Assembly: GCF_002286815.1 (NCBI RefSeq)
Contig: NZ_MUNM01000043.1
Location: 48,161 to 112,160, forward strand
Direction of reading: 5' to 3'
Source: Pseudomonas sp. PICF141
GTDB taxonomy: Bacteria; Pseudomonadota; Gammaproteobacteria; Pseudomonadales; Pseudomonadaceae
DNA: 64,000 nt
A program made the translations under genes and the position numbers. A model generated the notes under the pieces. That model was not told where the DNA came from. It worked only from the letters and a program-made list of their open reading frames with translations, and made no database searches. Below, piece by piece: positions 19,406-29,015 of the stretch. Each line of letters starts with the position of its first letter. Position 1 is the stretch's first letter.

Positions 19406-19711
19406 ATGACTGCTACCACCCGCACCCTGTCCGCCACCGCCCTGGTGCTGGCCCTCGGTTCTGCCCTGAGCATCGCCGCTGTGTCCACTGCCCATGCCGC
19501 TGACGACAACATGGAAAAATGCTTCGGCGTGGCCATGAAAGGCAAGAATGATTGCGCCGCAGGTGCTGGTACTACTTGCGCCGGCACGGCAAAGACCGAC
19601 TATCAGGCCAATGCCTGGAAATACGTCCCCAAGGGCACCTGCGTCACGACGATGAGCAAAACTTCGCCGACCGGTTTCGGCCAGTTGGAAGCCTACAAAG
19701 CCAAGTCGTAA
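19406..19711 (+). CDS. bufA: Bufferin-type RiPP metallophore precursor (DUF2282)
   Basis: 101 residues. A long Sec signal peptide ends at STAHAADDN. The mature part of about 70 residues has four Cys at 39, 50, 58 and 79 in [19 protein letters not shown] and KGTCVT, the layout of DUF2282 proteins now called bufferins. In studied cases the neighbouring MNIO enzyme converts Cys residues into copper-binding heterocycles before export, and the product buffers copper in the periplasm. CGGAGAAACATC gives a good ribosome site for ATG 19406. It heads a four-gene operon with the modifying enzyme 25 bases behind. Metal identity is inferred from the family. Confidence 0.87.
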   Translation: MTATTRTLSATALVLALGSALSIAAVSTAHAADDNMEKCFGVAMKGKNDCAAGAGTTCAGTAKTDYQANAWKYVPKGTCVTTMSKTSPTGFGQLEAYKAKS

Positions 19712-19736
19712 TCCACGCCCAGCCTGAGCGTCGACC

Positions 19737-20591
19737 ATGAACCATTCATCTTCAGGGCTCCCGCCCCGCTCCGGGCTGGGGCTCAAGACCGAGCACTTTC
19801 GTGAAGTGCTCGGTGCACAACCGGACATTGGCTTCTTCGAAGTCCACGCCGAAAACTACATGGTGGCCGGCGGCCCGTTTCATCATTTTCTGGGGTTGAT
19901 CCGCGAGCGATATCCGCTGTCGTTGCACGGCGTTGGCCTGTCCATTGGTGCCGAAGGTCCGCTGGATCTTCAGCACCTGCAAAGGCTTGCCGCGCTGATC
20001 GAACGCTATCAACCCCAATCCTTTTCCGAACACCTGGCCTGGTCCAGCCATGGCCCGGTGTTTCTCAATGACCTGCTGCCCCTGGCCTACGACGCGCCGA
20101 CGCTGAACCGCGTCTGCGAGCACATCGATCAGGTGCAGAGCTTCCTCAAACGGCCAATGCTGCTGGAGAACCCGGCGACGTATCTGGCGTTCCAGCGCTC
20201 GACCATTGATGAAGCCGACTTCATCAGCGAAGTCATTCGCCGTACCGGCTGCGGCCTGCTGCTGGACGTCAACAACGTCTACGTCTCCTGCATCAATCAC
20301 CAAAGGGATCCGCTGGCCTACATCGACGCACTGCCGCTGGACGCAGTGGGAGAGATTCATCTGGCCGGGTTTGCCGAAGACACCGACAGCCTCGGCGACC
20401 GTCTGCTGATCGACGATCACGGCGCGCCCATCGATAACGCGGTGTGGACGCTCTACCGGCAAGTGCTGGAGCGGGTTGGTCCAATTGCCACGTTGATCGA
20501 GCGCGACAACCAATTGCCGGCCTTCAGCGTGCTGCATGCCGAAGCCCGCCAGGCCGATGAATGGCTGCATGGCGCGGGGAGCCGATCATGA
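19737..20591 (+). CDS. bufB: MNIO-family multinuclear iron oxidative enzyme (DUF692)
   Basis: 284 residues, a TIM-barrel enzyme of the DUF692/MNIO class that modifies Cys residues of RiPP precursors. Family metal ligands appear in order: [49 protein letters not shown] and LIERDN. The substrate should be the DUF2282 peptide encoded just upstream. Full family length is present. The stop shares ATGA with the start of the DUF2063 gene, so the two are coupled. Confidence 0.9.
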   Translation: MNHSSSGLPPRSGLGLKTEHFREVLGAQPDIGFFEVHAENYMVAGGPFHHFLGLIRERYPLSLHGVGLSIGAEGPLDLQHLQRLAALIERYQPQSFSEHLAWSSHGPVFLNDLLPLAYDAPTLNRVCEHIDQVQSFLKRPMLLENPATYLAFQRSTIDEADFISEVIRRTGCGLLLDVNNVYVSCINHQRDPLAYIDALPLDAVGEIHLAGFAEDTDSLGDRLLIDDHGAPIDNAVWTLYRQVLERVGPIATLIERDNQLPAFSVLHAEARQADEWLHGAGSRS

Positions 20592-21349
20592 GCACTCAAG
20601 CTGCGTTTGCCGCCGCCTTGCTCGATCCGCAACAACCCTGCCCTGACGGTTTGCTCAGCGCCAATGGTGCCGATCCGGCCAGCCGCTTCGCGGTGTATCG
20701 CAACAATGTGCAGAGCTCGCTGATCAACGCCCTGGCTGACAGTTACCCCGTGGTTTCGCAGTTGGTGGGCGAAGCGTTCTTTCGGGCGATGGCGGGATTG
20801 TATGTGCAGCATTGCCCGCCTCAAGGCCCACTTATCAACGATTACGGCAAGGACTTCGCCGAGTTCATTGACAGTTTTGAGCCGGCAGCCAGCGTGCCGT
20901 ATCTGGCCGATATGGCGCGGCTGGAGCGGTTGCGCGTGCAGGCCTATCACGCCGCCGATGCGCAGCCCCTGAGCCATGCACAAATCGCTGACGCGTTGTC
21001 GGACCCGCAGGCGCTGAGCGAACTGACGGTCGTGTTTCATCCCTCCTTGAATCTGTTGACTTCAGCTTTTGCCGTGGTTGCGATCTGGGCCGCGCATCAA
21101 CAGGACGACGCGACGCTGGCCGGGATTGACATTGACCATGGGCAACATGCGCTGGTGTTGCGCAATGGCCTGGAGGTTGAAGTTTTCGCCATCGACCACG
21201 GCGCCAGCACGTTCATTCAGAACCTGCGACTCGGCCAGCCTCTGGCCCAAGCGCTGGAAACAGCACCCGCCTTCGACCTCAGCCAAACCCTGGCGCTGTT
21301 GATCAGCCACAACGTCATTACCCATTTACATCACCAGGTATCGCCATGA
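20588..21349 (+). CDS. bufC: DUF2063 partner protein of the MNIO enzyme
   Basis: 253 residues. The N-terminal DUF2063 domain is typical ([10 protein letters not shown], then [23 protein letters not shown] and [20 protein letters not shown]). The C-terminal domain resembles the RRE-like part that presents the precursor to the MNIO enzyme. Older annotations call DUF2063 a putative DNA-binding domain, but the operon context favours peptide recognition. Start and stop both overlap neighbouring genes by four bases. Confidence 0.87.
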   Translation: MSTQAAFAAALLDPQQPCPDGLLSANGADPASRFAVYRNNVQSSLINALADSYPVVSQLVGEAFFRAMAGLYVQHCPPQGPLINDYGKDFAEFIDSFEPAASVPYLADMARLERLRVQAYHAADAQPLSHAQIADALSDPQALSELTVVFHPSLNLLTSAFAVVAIWAAHQQDDATLAGIDIDHGQHALVLRNGLEVEVFAIDHGASTFIQNLRLGQPLAQALETAPAFDLSQTLALLISHNVITHLHHQVSP

Positions 21350-21831
21350 TCCTTCATCAAAATCCCATTGCCCGCGCCATCGAGTGGCTGGAAAAAATCC
21401 CCCACAGCCTGATTGCCTTTATCGCGCGCTTTTCCATTGCCGCGGTGTTCTGGAAGTCCGGACAAACCAAGGTGGAAGGCCTGGCCATCGACTTGGTCGA
21501 TGGCACGTTTCAACTCGGTGTACCAAGGCTGGCGGACTCGACCATCCCGTTGTTCCAGAGCGAATATCGCCTGCCGCTGCTCTCCCCGGAACTCGCGGCG
21601 CACCTGGCAGCCTTCGCCGAGCATTTTTTTCCCGTGCTGATCCTGATCGGCCTCGCCACACGGTTTTCGGCGTTGGCGCTATTGGGTATGACCCTGACCA
21701 TTCAACTGTTCGTGTACCCCGATGCTTATCCTACCCACGGCACTTGGGCAGCGGTGTTGCTGTACCTGATGGCGACCGGACCGGGCAAGCTGTCGATTGA
21801 TCATCTGATTGCCAAGCGTTACGCCCACTAA
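21346..21831 (+). CDS. DoxX-family membrane protein of the bufferin operon
   Basis: 161 residues with about four membrane helices. The pattern IARFSIAAVFWKSGQTK, then FFPVLILIGLATRFSALALLGMT and the last helix AAVLLYLMATGPGKLSIDHLI match DoxX. DoxX proteins often end DUF2282-DUF692-DUF2063 operons; a redox or membrane-anchoring role for bufferin maturation is assumed but not proven. It overlaps the DUF2063 stop by ATGA. No clear terminator follows. Confidence 0.85.
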   Translation: MILHQNPIARAIEWLEKIPHSLIAFIARFSIAAVFWKSGQTKVEGLAIDLVDGTFQLGVPRLADSTIPLFQSEYRLPLLSPELAAHLAAFAEHFFPVLILIGLATRFSALALLGMTLTIQLFVYPDAYPTHGTWAAVLLYLMATGPGKLSIDHLIAKRYAH

Positions 21832-21893
21832 CCGCGAACCATTGCCGGATGGATTCCCTGTAGGAGCTGCCGACGCCGATTGTCATTAGCCCG

Positions 21894-22808
21894 TTACCGC
21901 GACAGCCGAGCCAACGCCTCGCCACTGCGCTTGAACCAATCCGTCAAATAATCTGCCAGCACTTGAGTACGTTTTGGCAAACCGCCTTGATACGGGTGCA
22001 CCAGGTACATCGGCATGCTGCGAGTCTGATAATCGCGCAGCAGCCAGCGCAATCGCCCATCAGCCAGCTCCTCTTGCAACAGGTACGACGGCAAACGCGC
22101 AATGCCCGCATCCGCCAGCGCGGCTTTCTTCAAGAGGTTGTAATGGTTGCTGGCAAACGTTCCCGAGACTCGCACCCGCAGTAACTCGTGTTGCTGGTGA
22201 TAGAGCCATTCTTCGCGACCGCTGTAATGGCTGTTGAGCAGGCAGCGGTGTTCGGCCAGTGCCGGAGGCGTCAAGGGTTCACCGAATCGTTCAAGGTACA
22301 CAGGGCTGGCGCAGGTCATCTCGTGCCAGGCCAACAGCGGGCGGGCGACCAGGCGTTCGTCGTTGGCCACTTCCGAGCGGATTGCCAGATCGAAACCGTC
22401 CCGGGACAGGTCGCGGTAGTTATTGTTGAGTTCCAGTTCGATCTGCACCTGAGGGTATTGCCGGGAAAACTCCAGCAGCGCGCCGTCAAAGAAGGTTTCC
22501 CCCAGCGAAACCGGAACCGTCATCCGCACAGGGCCAGCGATATCGTCCTTCAACCTTGCCAACGCCTGACGCGCTCGCTCGACTTGAATCACCAATGCCT
22601 GGGCTTGCGGCAACAACGCCGCACCCGCCGCCGTCAGGCTCAAGCGGCGCGTGGTGCGTTGCAGCAACACCACGGCAAACCGCGTTTCCAGCAGGCTGAT
22701 GCGCTTGGAAAGTTGCCCTTTGCTGCAACCCAGTTGCTGGGCGGCCAACGTGAAACTGCCCGCTTCGATCAACACCGCAAACGCCGCCAGGTCGTCCATT
22801 TCGCTCAT
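21894..22808 (-). CDS. LysR-family transcriptional regulator
   Basis: 304 residues from ATG 22808. The winged helix-turn-helix is at the N-terminus (LAAFAVLIEAGSFTLAAQQ, then CSKGQLSKRISLLE), followed by a linker helix and an effector domain of the CrgA/DmlR-like kind (VRMTVPVSLGETFFDG). It is divergent from the SDR gene with a 107-base gap holding a palindrome at 22874-22885, so it probably controls that gene and itself. An alternative start five codons upstream (22823) has a poorer ribosome site; GGAA lies nine bases before 22808. Confidence 0.85.
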   Translation of the reverse strand: MSEMDDLAAFAVLIEAGSFTLAAQQLGCSKGQLSKRISLLETRFAVVLLQRTTRRLSLTAAGAALLPQAQALVIQVERARQALARLKDDIAGPVRMTVPVSLGETFFDGALLEFSRQYPQVQIELELNNNYRDLSRDGFDLAIRSEVANDERLVARPLLAWHEMTCASPVYLERFGEPLTPPALAEHRCLLNSHYSGREEWLYHQQHELLRVRVSGTFASNHYNLLKKAALADAGIARLPSYLLQEELADGRLRWLLRDYQTRSMPMYLVHPYQGGLPKRTQVLADYLTDWFKRSGEALARLSR

Positions 22809-22873
22809 GGGGATTGTTTCCATTTGAAAACCAAAGGTTGCCTATTAGCCCGCTTATCAAGGGGAAAAACCAC

Positions 22874-22885
22874 TCTAAACTTAGA
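22874..22885. promoter_or_regulatory. Palindrome between LysR and SDR genes
   Basis: TCTAA-AC-TTAGA is a perfect inverted repeat in the divergent promoter region, 31 bases before the SDR ATG. LysR proteins bind short T-rich/A-rich dyads of this type. Confidence 0.5.
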
Positions 22886-22915
22886 TTTAAATCCAGCCCA
22901 TTCAGGTACAGCACG

Positions 22916-23515
22916 ATGAAAATTCTTTTGATTGGCGCTTCTGGCACCGTCGGTTCAGCCATTGACCATGAACTGTCCCAGCGCCACGAAATCGTCCGTA
23001 TCGGCCGTAAAAGCGGTGAATTCCAGGTCGACATCAGTGACAGCGCCTCGATCCGCAAACTGTTCGAACAGACCGGCAATTTCGATGCGCTGATCTGCGC
23101 CGCCGGCAGCGTCAACTTCGTGCCGTTGGCGACCATGACCGAACAGGACTTCGAGCTTGGCTTGCGGGACAAGTTGATGGGCCAGGTCAACTTGCTGCTG
23201 ATCGGCCGGGAATTCGCCAATGACGGCGCCTCATTCACCTTCACCACTGGCATCCTCAGCCACGATCCGATCCGTACGGGCAGCTCGGCTTCTCTGGTCA
23301 ACGGCGCCCTCGACAGTTTCGTTCGTGCAGCGGCAATCGAACTGCCGCGCGGTCTGCGCATCAACTCGGTCAGCCCGAATGTGCTGGCCGAAGCCATGGG
23401 CAGCTACGCCCCGTACTTCCGTGGTTTCAAACCGGTTCCCGCCGCTGAAGTGGCGCTGGCCTACGCCAAAAGCGTGGAAGGCTTGCAGACCGGCCAGACC
23501 TACCACGTCGGCTAA
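22916..23515 (+). CDS. Short-chain dehydrogenase/reductase
   Basis: 199 residues, at the short end for SDRs. The N-terminal dinucleotide motif is LLIGASGTVGSAI (GxSGxxGxA). CAAGSV corresponds to the NNAG motif. The expected Tyr-x-x-x-Lys is not visible: the corresponding stretch reads TTGILSHDPIRTGSSASLVNGALDSF, as in the atypical YbjT/CSGA-like small SDRs. It lies divergent from the LysR gene. Substrate is unknown. Confidence 0.8.
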   Translation: MKILLIGASGTVGSAIDHELSQRHEIVRIGRKSGEFQVDISDSASIRKLFEQTGNFDALICAAGSVNFVPLATMTEQDFELGLRDKLMGQVNLLLIGREFANDGASFTFTTGILSHDPIRTGSSASLVNGALDSFVRAAAIELPRGLRINSVSPNVLAEAMGSYAPYFRGFKPVPAAEVALAYAKSVEGLQTGQTYHVG

Positions 23516-23522
23516 ACCGCCA

Positions 23523-23565
23523 AAATCAAGAGATCGCAGGCTTCGCCAGCTCCTGCAAAGGCCCG
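23523..23565. repeat. Single REP-like element
   Basis: AGATCGCAGGCTTCGCCAGC followed by TCCTGC is the GATCGCAGCCTTCGGCAGCTCC-type sequence also seen at 33332-33405 and 56385-56473. Only one arm is present here. Confidence 0.6.
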
Positions 23566-23655
23566 GCGTACCTCCTCTCGGACGGGAGGGCATTGCAGGG
23601 TTGTGATGAGCGGTCAGCCTGAGTAACGTGGCGGCACTTGTCAGGAGACTCAAAG

Positions 23656-24312
23656 ATGCGTGTTGCCCGTTCCTTAGTGCTTGCTGCCCTGCTTCCGCTG
23701 TTCGCCGCCTGCCAATGGCTGGATGGCCCGCGCGAAAGTGCTTCCCATGTGGGCCAGACCCGCCTGCAGGGCCAGTTGACGGCGGCCGACGGCAAGTTGC
23801 TGTTCCAGCCGTGCAATGAGCAGCGCAGTTTGGTGGTCAACGACACGGGTGGCACCAGCGTCCTGCAAGAAGCCGCAAGCCTGGCCGATGATCAGGGCAA
23901 GCTGTTCGCCGACGTGCGCGGCCGGATCACCGCCAGCGGCCAGCTGGATCTGGAGCAGTTGTACCGCGTCGAACGCTCGGGCACGGCGTGCGACGATCCA
24001 GATTTCAAGCAGCTGACGCTGCGCGCCGCCGGCCATGGCCCGGAATGGAGCGTCAAAGTCAGCGGCAAAGGCATGGTCATCCACCGCGCCGGTCAGCCGC
24101 CCCTGGCCCTGCCGTACGTTGAAGAACAACTGGGCGATGGCCGCTTTAACCTCAGCACGGAAGCCAATAACCAGCGCATCGAGCTCTGGGTTGCGCCGCA
24201 ACGTTGCGTCGACACCAGCACCGCCAGCGTGCAGCACATGAGCGCCGAGCTGCGCATCAATGGCCAGGTGCAACGCGGCTGCGGGTATTTTGGCGGATCG
24301 CGTAACGACTGA
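23656..24312 (+). CDS. Lipoprotein of the COG3650 type
   Basis: 218 residues from ATG 23656, which has CAGGAG about ten bases upstream. A lipoprotein signal ends in LFAAC, giving lipidation at Cys19; the +2 residue Gln predicts the outer membrane. The rest is a beta-rich domain with paired Cys (FQPCNEQ, TACDDP, QRCVDT, QRGCGYF). I know it as a conserved Pseudomonas family without a defined function, related to predicted membrane proteins of COG3650. Confidence 0.75.
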   Translation: MRVARSLVLAALLPLFAACQWLDGPRESASHVGQTRLQGQLTAADGKLLFQPCNEQRSLVVNDTGGTSVLQEAASLADDQGKLFADVRGRITASGQLDLEQLYRVERSGTACDDPDFKQLTLRAAGHGPEWSVKVSGKGMVIHRAGQPPLALPYVEEQLGDGRFNLSTEANNQRIELWVAPQRCVDTSTASVQHMSAELRINGQVQRGCGYFGGSRND

Positions 24313-24407
24313 TCGTTTTTGCCTCACGGGAATCGTCCGTTGAGGCTTATAATCGCGGGCTTCAAACGCCTTGGCGCAGTTGTGCGCCCCGCGAACCGGA
24401 TCCCGTC

Positions 24408-26021
24408 ATGTTACGAATCACCGAACTCAAGCTGCCGATCGACCATCCCGAAGAAGACCTGCGCCCTGCCATTGTGCAGCGCCTGGGCATCGCCAGTGAT
24501 GACCTGCTCGATTTCACCTTGTTCAAGCGCAGCTACGATGCGCGCAAAAAATCCTCTGAACTGTGCTTCATCTACACCATCGATCTCAACGTTCGCGATG
24601 AAGCATCGGTGCTGCACAGGTTCGCCGATGACCGTAACGTCAACGTGGCGCCGGATGTCAGCTACAAAGTGATTGGCCAGGCGCCCGCTGATCTTGAGCA
24701 GCGTCCTGTCGTCGTGGGTTTCGGCCCGTGCGGAATCTTCGCCGGCTTGCTGCTGGCGCAAATGGGCTTCAAGCCGATCATTCTCGAACGTGGCACCGAA
24801 GTGCGTCAGCGCACCAAGGACACCTGGGGCCTGTGGCGCAAAAGCGTGCTCAACCCCGAATCCAACGTGCAATTCGGCGAAGGCGGCGCGGGCACGTTCT
24901 CCGATGGCAAGCTCTACAGCCAGATCAAAGACCCGAAATTCATCGGTCGCAAAGTCTTGCACGAGTTCGTCAAGGCCGGCGCGCCGGAAGAAATCCTCTA
25001 CGTCAGCAAACCGCACATCGGTACGTTCCGTCTGACCGGTGTCGTGGAAAACATGCGTGAGCAGATTCGCGCCATGGGCGGCGAAGTGCGCTTCCAACAG
25101 CGCGTCACTGACGTTTTGATCGAAGATGGCCAACTGGTCGGCGTCGAGCTCAACGGCGGCGAGCAGATCCATTCGAAACACGTGATTCTGGCCCTCGGCC
25201 ACAGCGCCCGGGACACCTTCCGCATGCTCCACGGTCGTGGCGTGTACATGGAAGCCAAGCCGTTCTCGGTGGGTTTCCGCATCGAGCACCCGCAATCGCT
25301 GATCGACCGCGCGCGCCTGGGCAAATACGCCGGGCACCCGAAACTCGGCGCTGCCGACTACAAACTGGTGCACCATGCCAGCAACGGTCGTTCGGTCTAC
25401 AGCTTCTGCATGTGCCCGGGCGGCACCGTGGTGGCGGCGACCTCCGAGCCGAACCGCGTAGTCACCAACGGCATGAGCCAGTACTCGCGTAACGAGCGCA
25501 ACGCCAACTCCGGGATCGTCGTCGGGATTACGCCGGAAGTCGATTACCCGGGTGGCCCGCTGGCCGGCATCGAATTGCAGGAACGTCTGGAATCCCACGC
25601 CTTTGTACTGGGCGGCAGCAATTACGAAGCGCCAGCGCAATTGGTTGGCGACTTCATTGCCGGCAAACCGTCGACCGAGTTGGGCAGCGTCGAGCCGTCC
25701 TACAAGCCGGGCGTTGCCTTGGGTGATTTGGCCCTGGCGTTGCCGGCGTTCGCCATCGAAGCGATTCGCGAAGCCTTGCCGGCGTTCGAGAAGCAGATTC
25801 GTGGCTACTCGCTGCACGACGCCGTATTGACCGGGATCGAAACGCGTACCTCATCGCCACTGCGCATTACCCGTAACGAGTCGATGCAAAGCCTGAACGT
25901 GAAGGGCTTGTTCCCGGCGGGTGAAGGCGCGGGTTATGCGGGCGGGATTCTGTCGGCGGGTGTGGATGGTATTCGGATTGCCGAAGCGGTGGCCCGAGAC
26001 ATTCTTGGCCTCGAAGCCTAA
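24408..26021 (+). CDS. FAD-dependent oxidoreductase, COG2509 family
   Basis: 537 residues. An N-terminal domain of about 95 residues (FTLFKRSYDARKK) precedes the FAD site VVVGFGPCGIFAGLLLAQMG. The family hallmark FGEGGAGTFSDGKLYSQI follows, then a second nucleotide region and the C-terminal GEGAGYAGGILSAGVDGI that closes over the flavin. This is the uncharacterised FAD-dependent dehydrogenase family COG2509; the reaction is unknown. It stands alone after a short leader containing TATAAT at about 24350. Confidence 0.88.
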   Translation: MLRITELKLPIDHPEEDLRPAIVQRLGIASDDLLDFTLFKRSYDARKKSSELCFIYTIDLNVRDEASVLHRFADDRNVNVAPDVSYKVIGQAPADLEQRPVVVGFGPCGIFAGLLLAQMGFKPIILERGTEVRQRTKDTWGLWRKSVLNPESNVQFGEGGAGTFSDGKLYSQIKDPKFIGRKVLHEFVKAGAPEEILYVSKPHIGTFRLTGVVENMREQIRAMGGEVRFQQRVTDVLIEDGQLVGVELNGGEQIHSKHVILALGHSARDTFRMLHGRGVYMEAKPFSVGFRIEHPQSLIDRARLGKYAGHPKLGAADYKLVHHASNGRSVYSFCMCPGGTVVAATSEPNRVVTNGMSQYSRNERNANSGIVVGITPEVDYPGGPLAGIELQERLESHAFVLGGSNYEAPAQLVGDFIAGKPSTELGSVEPSYKPGVALGDLALALPAFAIEAIREALPAFEKQIRGYSLHDAVLTGIETRTSSPLRITRNESMQSLNVKGLFPAGEGAGYAGGILSAGVDGIRIAEAVARDILGLEA

Positions 26022-26040
26022 GGAACGATCACACGCCCCT

Positions 26041-26128
26041 GTAGGAGCGAGGCTTGCCCGCGAAGAAGTTGACGCGGTCTTCCTGAAAGACCGCATTATC
26101 GTTCTTCGCGGGCAAGCCTCGCTCCTAC
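26041..26128. repeat. REPIN-like inverted pair
   Basis: GTAGGAGCGAGGCTTGCCCG at the left edge and its reverse complement at the right edge, with a 40-base unique centre. Related pairs lie at 54753-54840 and 62459-62524. Confidence 0.85.
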
Positions 26129-26146
26129 GGGGGGCGGTGTCTGGTG

Positions 26147-27241
26147 TCAGATGTTTGCGCGCAACACGCTGGCCGGCAGCGGCTCGCCGCGCTCGACACT
26201 CGCCGCCACGGCATCCATCAAGCCACTCAACTCATACCCCTGGGCCTTGAGCCAGGCCTGATCGTAATAGGTGGTGGCATAGCGCTCGCCGCCATCGCAC
26301 AAAATAGCCACGATCGAGCCCGACTCCCGCGCCACTTTCATTTGTTGCGCCGCCATCAACGCGCCGATCAGGTTGGTGCCGCTTGATCCGCCCACATGCC
26401 GACCCAAACGCTGCGCCAGGTAATGCATGGCCGCCAGCGACAACGCGTCCGGCACTTTGACCATCGCATCGATCACTTTGGGCAGGAATGACGCTTCCAC
26501 TCGCGGCCGACCAATGCCTTCAATCCGTGACCCGCAATCCAGGCGCAAGCTGGCATCGCCAGTCTGGTAGTAATCGAAGAACACTGAACGCTCGGCATCG
26601 GCGCACAGCACGCGGGTGCAGTGCTGGCGATAGCGCACGTAGCGACCGAGGGTTGCGGTGGTGCCGCCGGTGCCGGGGCTGGAAATCAGCCAGCTCGGTT
26701 CCGGATGCCGCTCGAAACGCATCTGCTGGAAGATCGATTCGGCAATGTTGTTGTTCGCCCGCCAGTCAGTGGCACGCTCGGCGTAGGTGAACTGGTCGAT
26801 GAAGTGCCCGTCGTGTTCGCGCGCCAGGCGTTCGGATTCGGCGTAAATCTGCGTCGGATCGTCCACCAGATGGCTGTTGCCACCGTAGAAAGCGATCTGC
26901 GCGATCTTTTCCTTGGACGTGCTGGCAGGCATCACCGCAATAAACGGCAAACCCAGCAACCGAGCGAAGTACGCCTCGGAAATCGCTGTCGAACCGCTGG
27001 ACGCTTCGATCACCGGCGCACCGGGTTTGAGCCAGCCGTTACACAAAGCGTAAAGAAACAACGAGCGCGCCAACCGATGTTTCAGGCTGCCAGTGGGATG
27101 GCTCGACTCATCCTTGAAGTACAACTCGATCCCCGGCAACCCCGGCAGCGGCAAGGGAATCAGGTGGGTATCGGCGCTGCGCTGGAAGTCGGCTTCGATG
27201 ATCCGGATGGCTTCGCGGGCCCACTGTCGGTTGTCGCTCAT
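26147..27241 (-). CDS. PLP-dependent cysteine synthase-like enzyme
   Basis: 364 residues, fold type II PLP enzyme. The PLP lysine is K54 in HPTGSLKHRLA. ASSGSTAISEAYFARLLG is the substrate/phosphate loop and SSPGTGGTTATLGRY the PLP-phosphate loop. The protein diverges from housekeeping CysK/CysM and resembles the Cds1-type cysteine desulfhydrases annotated as cysteine synthase family proteins. Desulfhydration of cysteine is therefore more likely than synthesis, but this is not proven. It is divergent from nhaA. Confidence 0.8.
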   Translation of the reverse strand: MSDNRQWAREAIRIIEADFQRSADTHLIPLPLPGLPGIELYFKDESSHPTGSLKHRLARSLFLYALCNGWLKPGAPVIEASSGSTAISEAYFARLLGLPFIAVMPASTSKEKIAQIAFYGGNSHLVDDPTQIYAESERLAREHDGHFIDQFTYAERATDWRANNNIAESIFQQMRFERHPEPSWLISSPGTGGTTATLGRYVRYRQHCTRVLCADAERSVFFDYYQTGDASLRLDCGSRIEGIGRPRVEASFLPKVIDAMVKVPDALSLAAMHYLAQRLGRHVGGSSGTNLIGALMAAQQMKVARESGSIVAILCDGGERYATTYYDQAWLKAQGYELSGLMDAVAASVERGEPLPASVLRANI

Positions 27242-27376
27242 GATGGTTTTCTCGTTGAATCAGGCAGGGTCGGCCTAGTTGCAAGGCTCAGCCCACAAGC
27301 TTAGGAAAGAACCTACATCATGCACAGATACAGCTGAGGTCCAATACGTTTGGCAACTGCTAGGCTCAGACCTTTG

Positions 27377-27406
27377 TTGAGCACCCACGTTGTAACGGTA
27401 TATAAC
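27377..27406 (+). promoter_or_regulatory. Candidate sigma-70 promoter of nhaA
   Basis: TTGAGC at 27377-27382 and TATAAC at 27401-27406 are 18 bases apart, in a clearly AT-rich stretch about 85 bases upstream of the nhaA start. Confidence 0.5.
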
Positions 27407-27490
27407 AAAAAAGAATATAACTTTTGTTTTAACAACTAACGGTACGGGTTAGGGTGTGCCACCTTTTGAATTCATCGATGGAGAGCGACC

Positions 27491-28678
27491 TTGCCTCTGC
27501 GTAGCACGTTCACGCGTTTCTTTCAGTTGGAAGCTGCCAGCGGTCTGTTATTGATCGCCGCCGCCGCTCTCGCCCTGATCATCAACAACTCATCACTGTC
27601 ATGGCTCTATAGCGGGCTGCTGGACACCCCCGTGGTGGCTCAGATCGGCGCGCTGAAAATCGCCAAGCCACTGCTGTTGTGGATCAACGATGGCTTGATG
27701 GCCCTGTTCTTCCTGCTGATTGGCCTGGAAGTGAAGCGTGAAGTCCTCGACGGCCAGCTGTCGAAGCCCTCGCAAATCGTCCTGCCCGGCGCGGCGGCGA
27801 TTGGCGGCATGGTGGTGCCGGCGCTGATCTACTGGTTCCTCAACCGCGACAATCCGTCCGCCCTGAGTGGCTGGGCCATTCCGACCGCCACCGATATCGC
27901 CTTCGCCCTCGGCGTACTGGCCTTGCTCGGCAAACGCGTGCCGGTGTCGCTGAAACTGTTCCTCATGACCCTGGCGATCATCGACGACCTGGGCGCGATC
28001 ATCATCATCGCGATCTTCTATTCCGGCGCACTGTCGACCTTGTCCCTCGCGTTGGCCGCGGCCTGCATCGCAGCGTTGATCGGGATGAATCGTCTCGGCG
28101 TGGTCAAGCTTGGGCCTTACATGATCATCGGGCTGATCCTCTGGATCTGCGTGCTCAAGAGTGGCGTACATGCCACGCTGGCTGGCGTGACCCTGGCCTT
28201 CTGCATTCCACTGCGCACGAAAAACGCCGAGCCTTCGCCGCTGCTGTCCCTGGAACATGCCCTGCATCCATGGGTGGCCTACGGCATCCTGCCGCTGTTC
28301 GCCTTCGCCAACGCCGGCCTGTCCCTGAGCGGCGTGACCGTCGACAGCTTCACCCACGACGTACCCATGGGCATCGCCGTCGGCCTGCTGCTGGGCAAGA
28401 CCGTCGGTGTCTACGGCCTGACGTGGCTGGCGGTAAAAATCGGCATCGCCACCCTGCCCCAAGGCGCCAATTGGGGCCAGATCATGGGCGTGGCGATCCT
28501 TTGCGGCATCGGGTTCACCATGAGCCTGTTCGTCGGCTCCCTGGCCTTCGTGCCCGGCACCAGTGAATACGCCGGGATGGATCGAATGGGAATTCTGACC
28601 GGCTCGATACTGGCGGCATTGATCGGTTATGCGGTGACGGCGGCAGCGAGTCGCAAGAACACCGCCCTGCCTTCCTGA
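27491..28678 (+). CDS. nhaA: Na+/H+ antiporter NhaA
   Basis: 395 residues with about 12 membrane helices. The start reads [20 protein letters not shown], and the ion-binding site is the paired Asp165-Asp166 in [10 protein letters not shown], matching Asp163/164 of E. coli Nha[19 protein letters not shown] is the helix IV signature. It exports Na+ or Li+ in exchange for protons and regulates cytoplasmic pH. The start codon is TTG, supported by GGAGAG eight bases upstream and by the conserved N-terminus that begins directly after it. Confidence 0.93.
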   Translation: MPLRSTFTRFFQLEAASGLLLIAAAALALIINNSSLSWLYSGLLDTPVVAQIGALKIAKPLLLWINDGLMALFFLLIGLEVKREVLDGQLSKPSQIVLPGAAAIGGMVVPALIYWFLNRDNPSALSGWAIPTATDIAFALGVLALLGKRVPVSLKLFLMTLAIIDDLGAIIIIAIFYSGALSTLSLALAAACIAALIGMNRLGVVKLGPYMIIGLILWICVLKSGVHATLAGVTLAFCIPLRTKNAEPSPLLSLEHALHPWVAYGILPLFAFANAGLSLSGVTVDSFTHDVPMGIAVGLLLGKTVGVYGLTWLAVKIGIATLPQGANWGQIMGVAILCGIGFTMSLFVGSLAFVPGTSEYAGMDRMGILTGSILAALIGYAVTAAASRKNTALPS

Positions 28679-28799
28679 GCGATAGAGAACACTCTTAGCG
28701 ACATTCAGGACTCGTCCTACAGCCACGCTTAGCCACGTTCGTTAACGTCGTGCAGCCCCTCTTTCAGGGGTTGCCGATGGATCAGCGAAAGGACAATCA

Positions 28800-29015
28800 G
28801 TGGCTGGCAACAAGGACATCCCCCGGGTTAAAAACCCACCGTCAGGCGATGGGCATCACGTCACCCACCGCTACATGACGGCCACCGAACTGGCCGAGCG
28901 CGATGCCAGGCAAAAACTGGCACTCAGAACAAACCAGCAGATCCAACAAGGAAGGTCGAGCCATGAAGCACTTAATTATGGGGGTTCCGAAAGGCGAGGA
29001 TTTTCCTTCATTTGA
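28800..29015 (+). pseudogene. Probable bacteriocin remnant (N-terminal fragment)
   Basis: A 71-codon reading frame starting at GTG with AAGGA upstream. The first 40 residues contain VKNPPSGDGHHVTHRYMTA and ELAERDARQKLA, which resemble my memory of the N-terminal leader of S-type, colicin-like bacteriocins of fluorescent pseudomonads. The rest of such a protein (translocation and toxin domains, several hundred residues) is missing. The frame runs into the neighbouring small gene, overlapping it by 53 bases, and ends in out-of-frame sequence. I read it as an internally deleted bacteriocin gene; it could instead be a genuine small protein. Confidence 0.45.
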
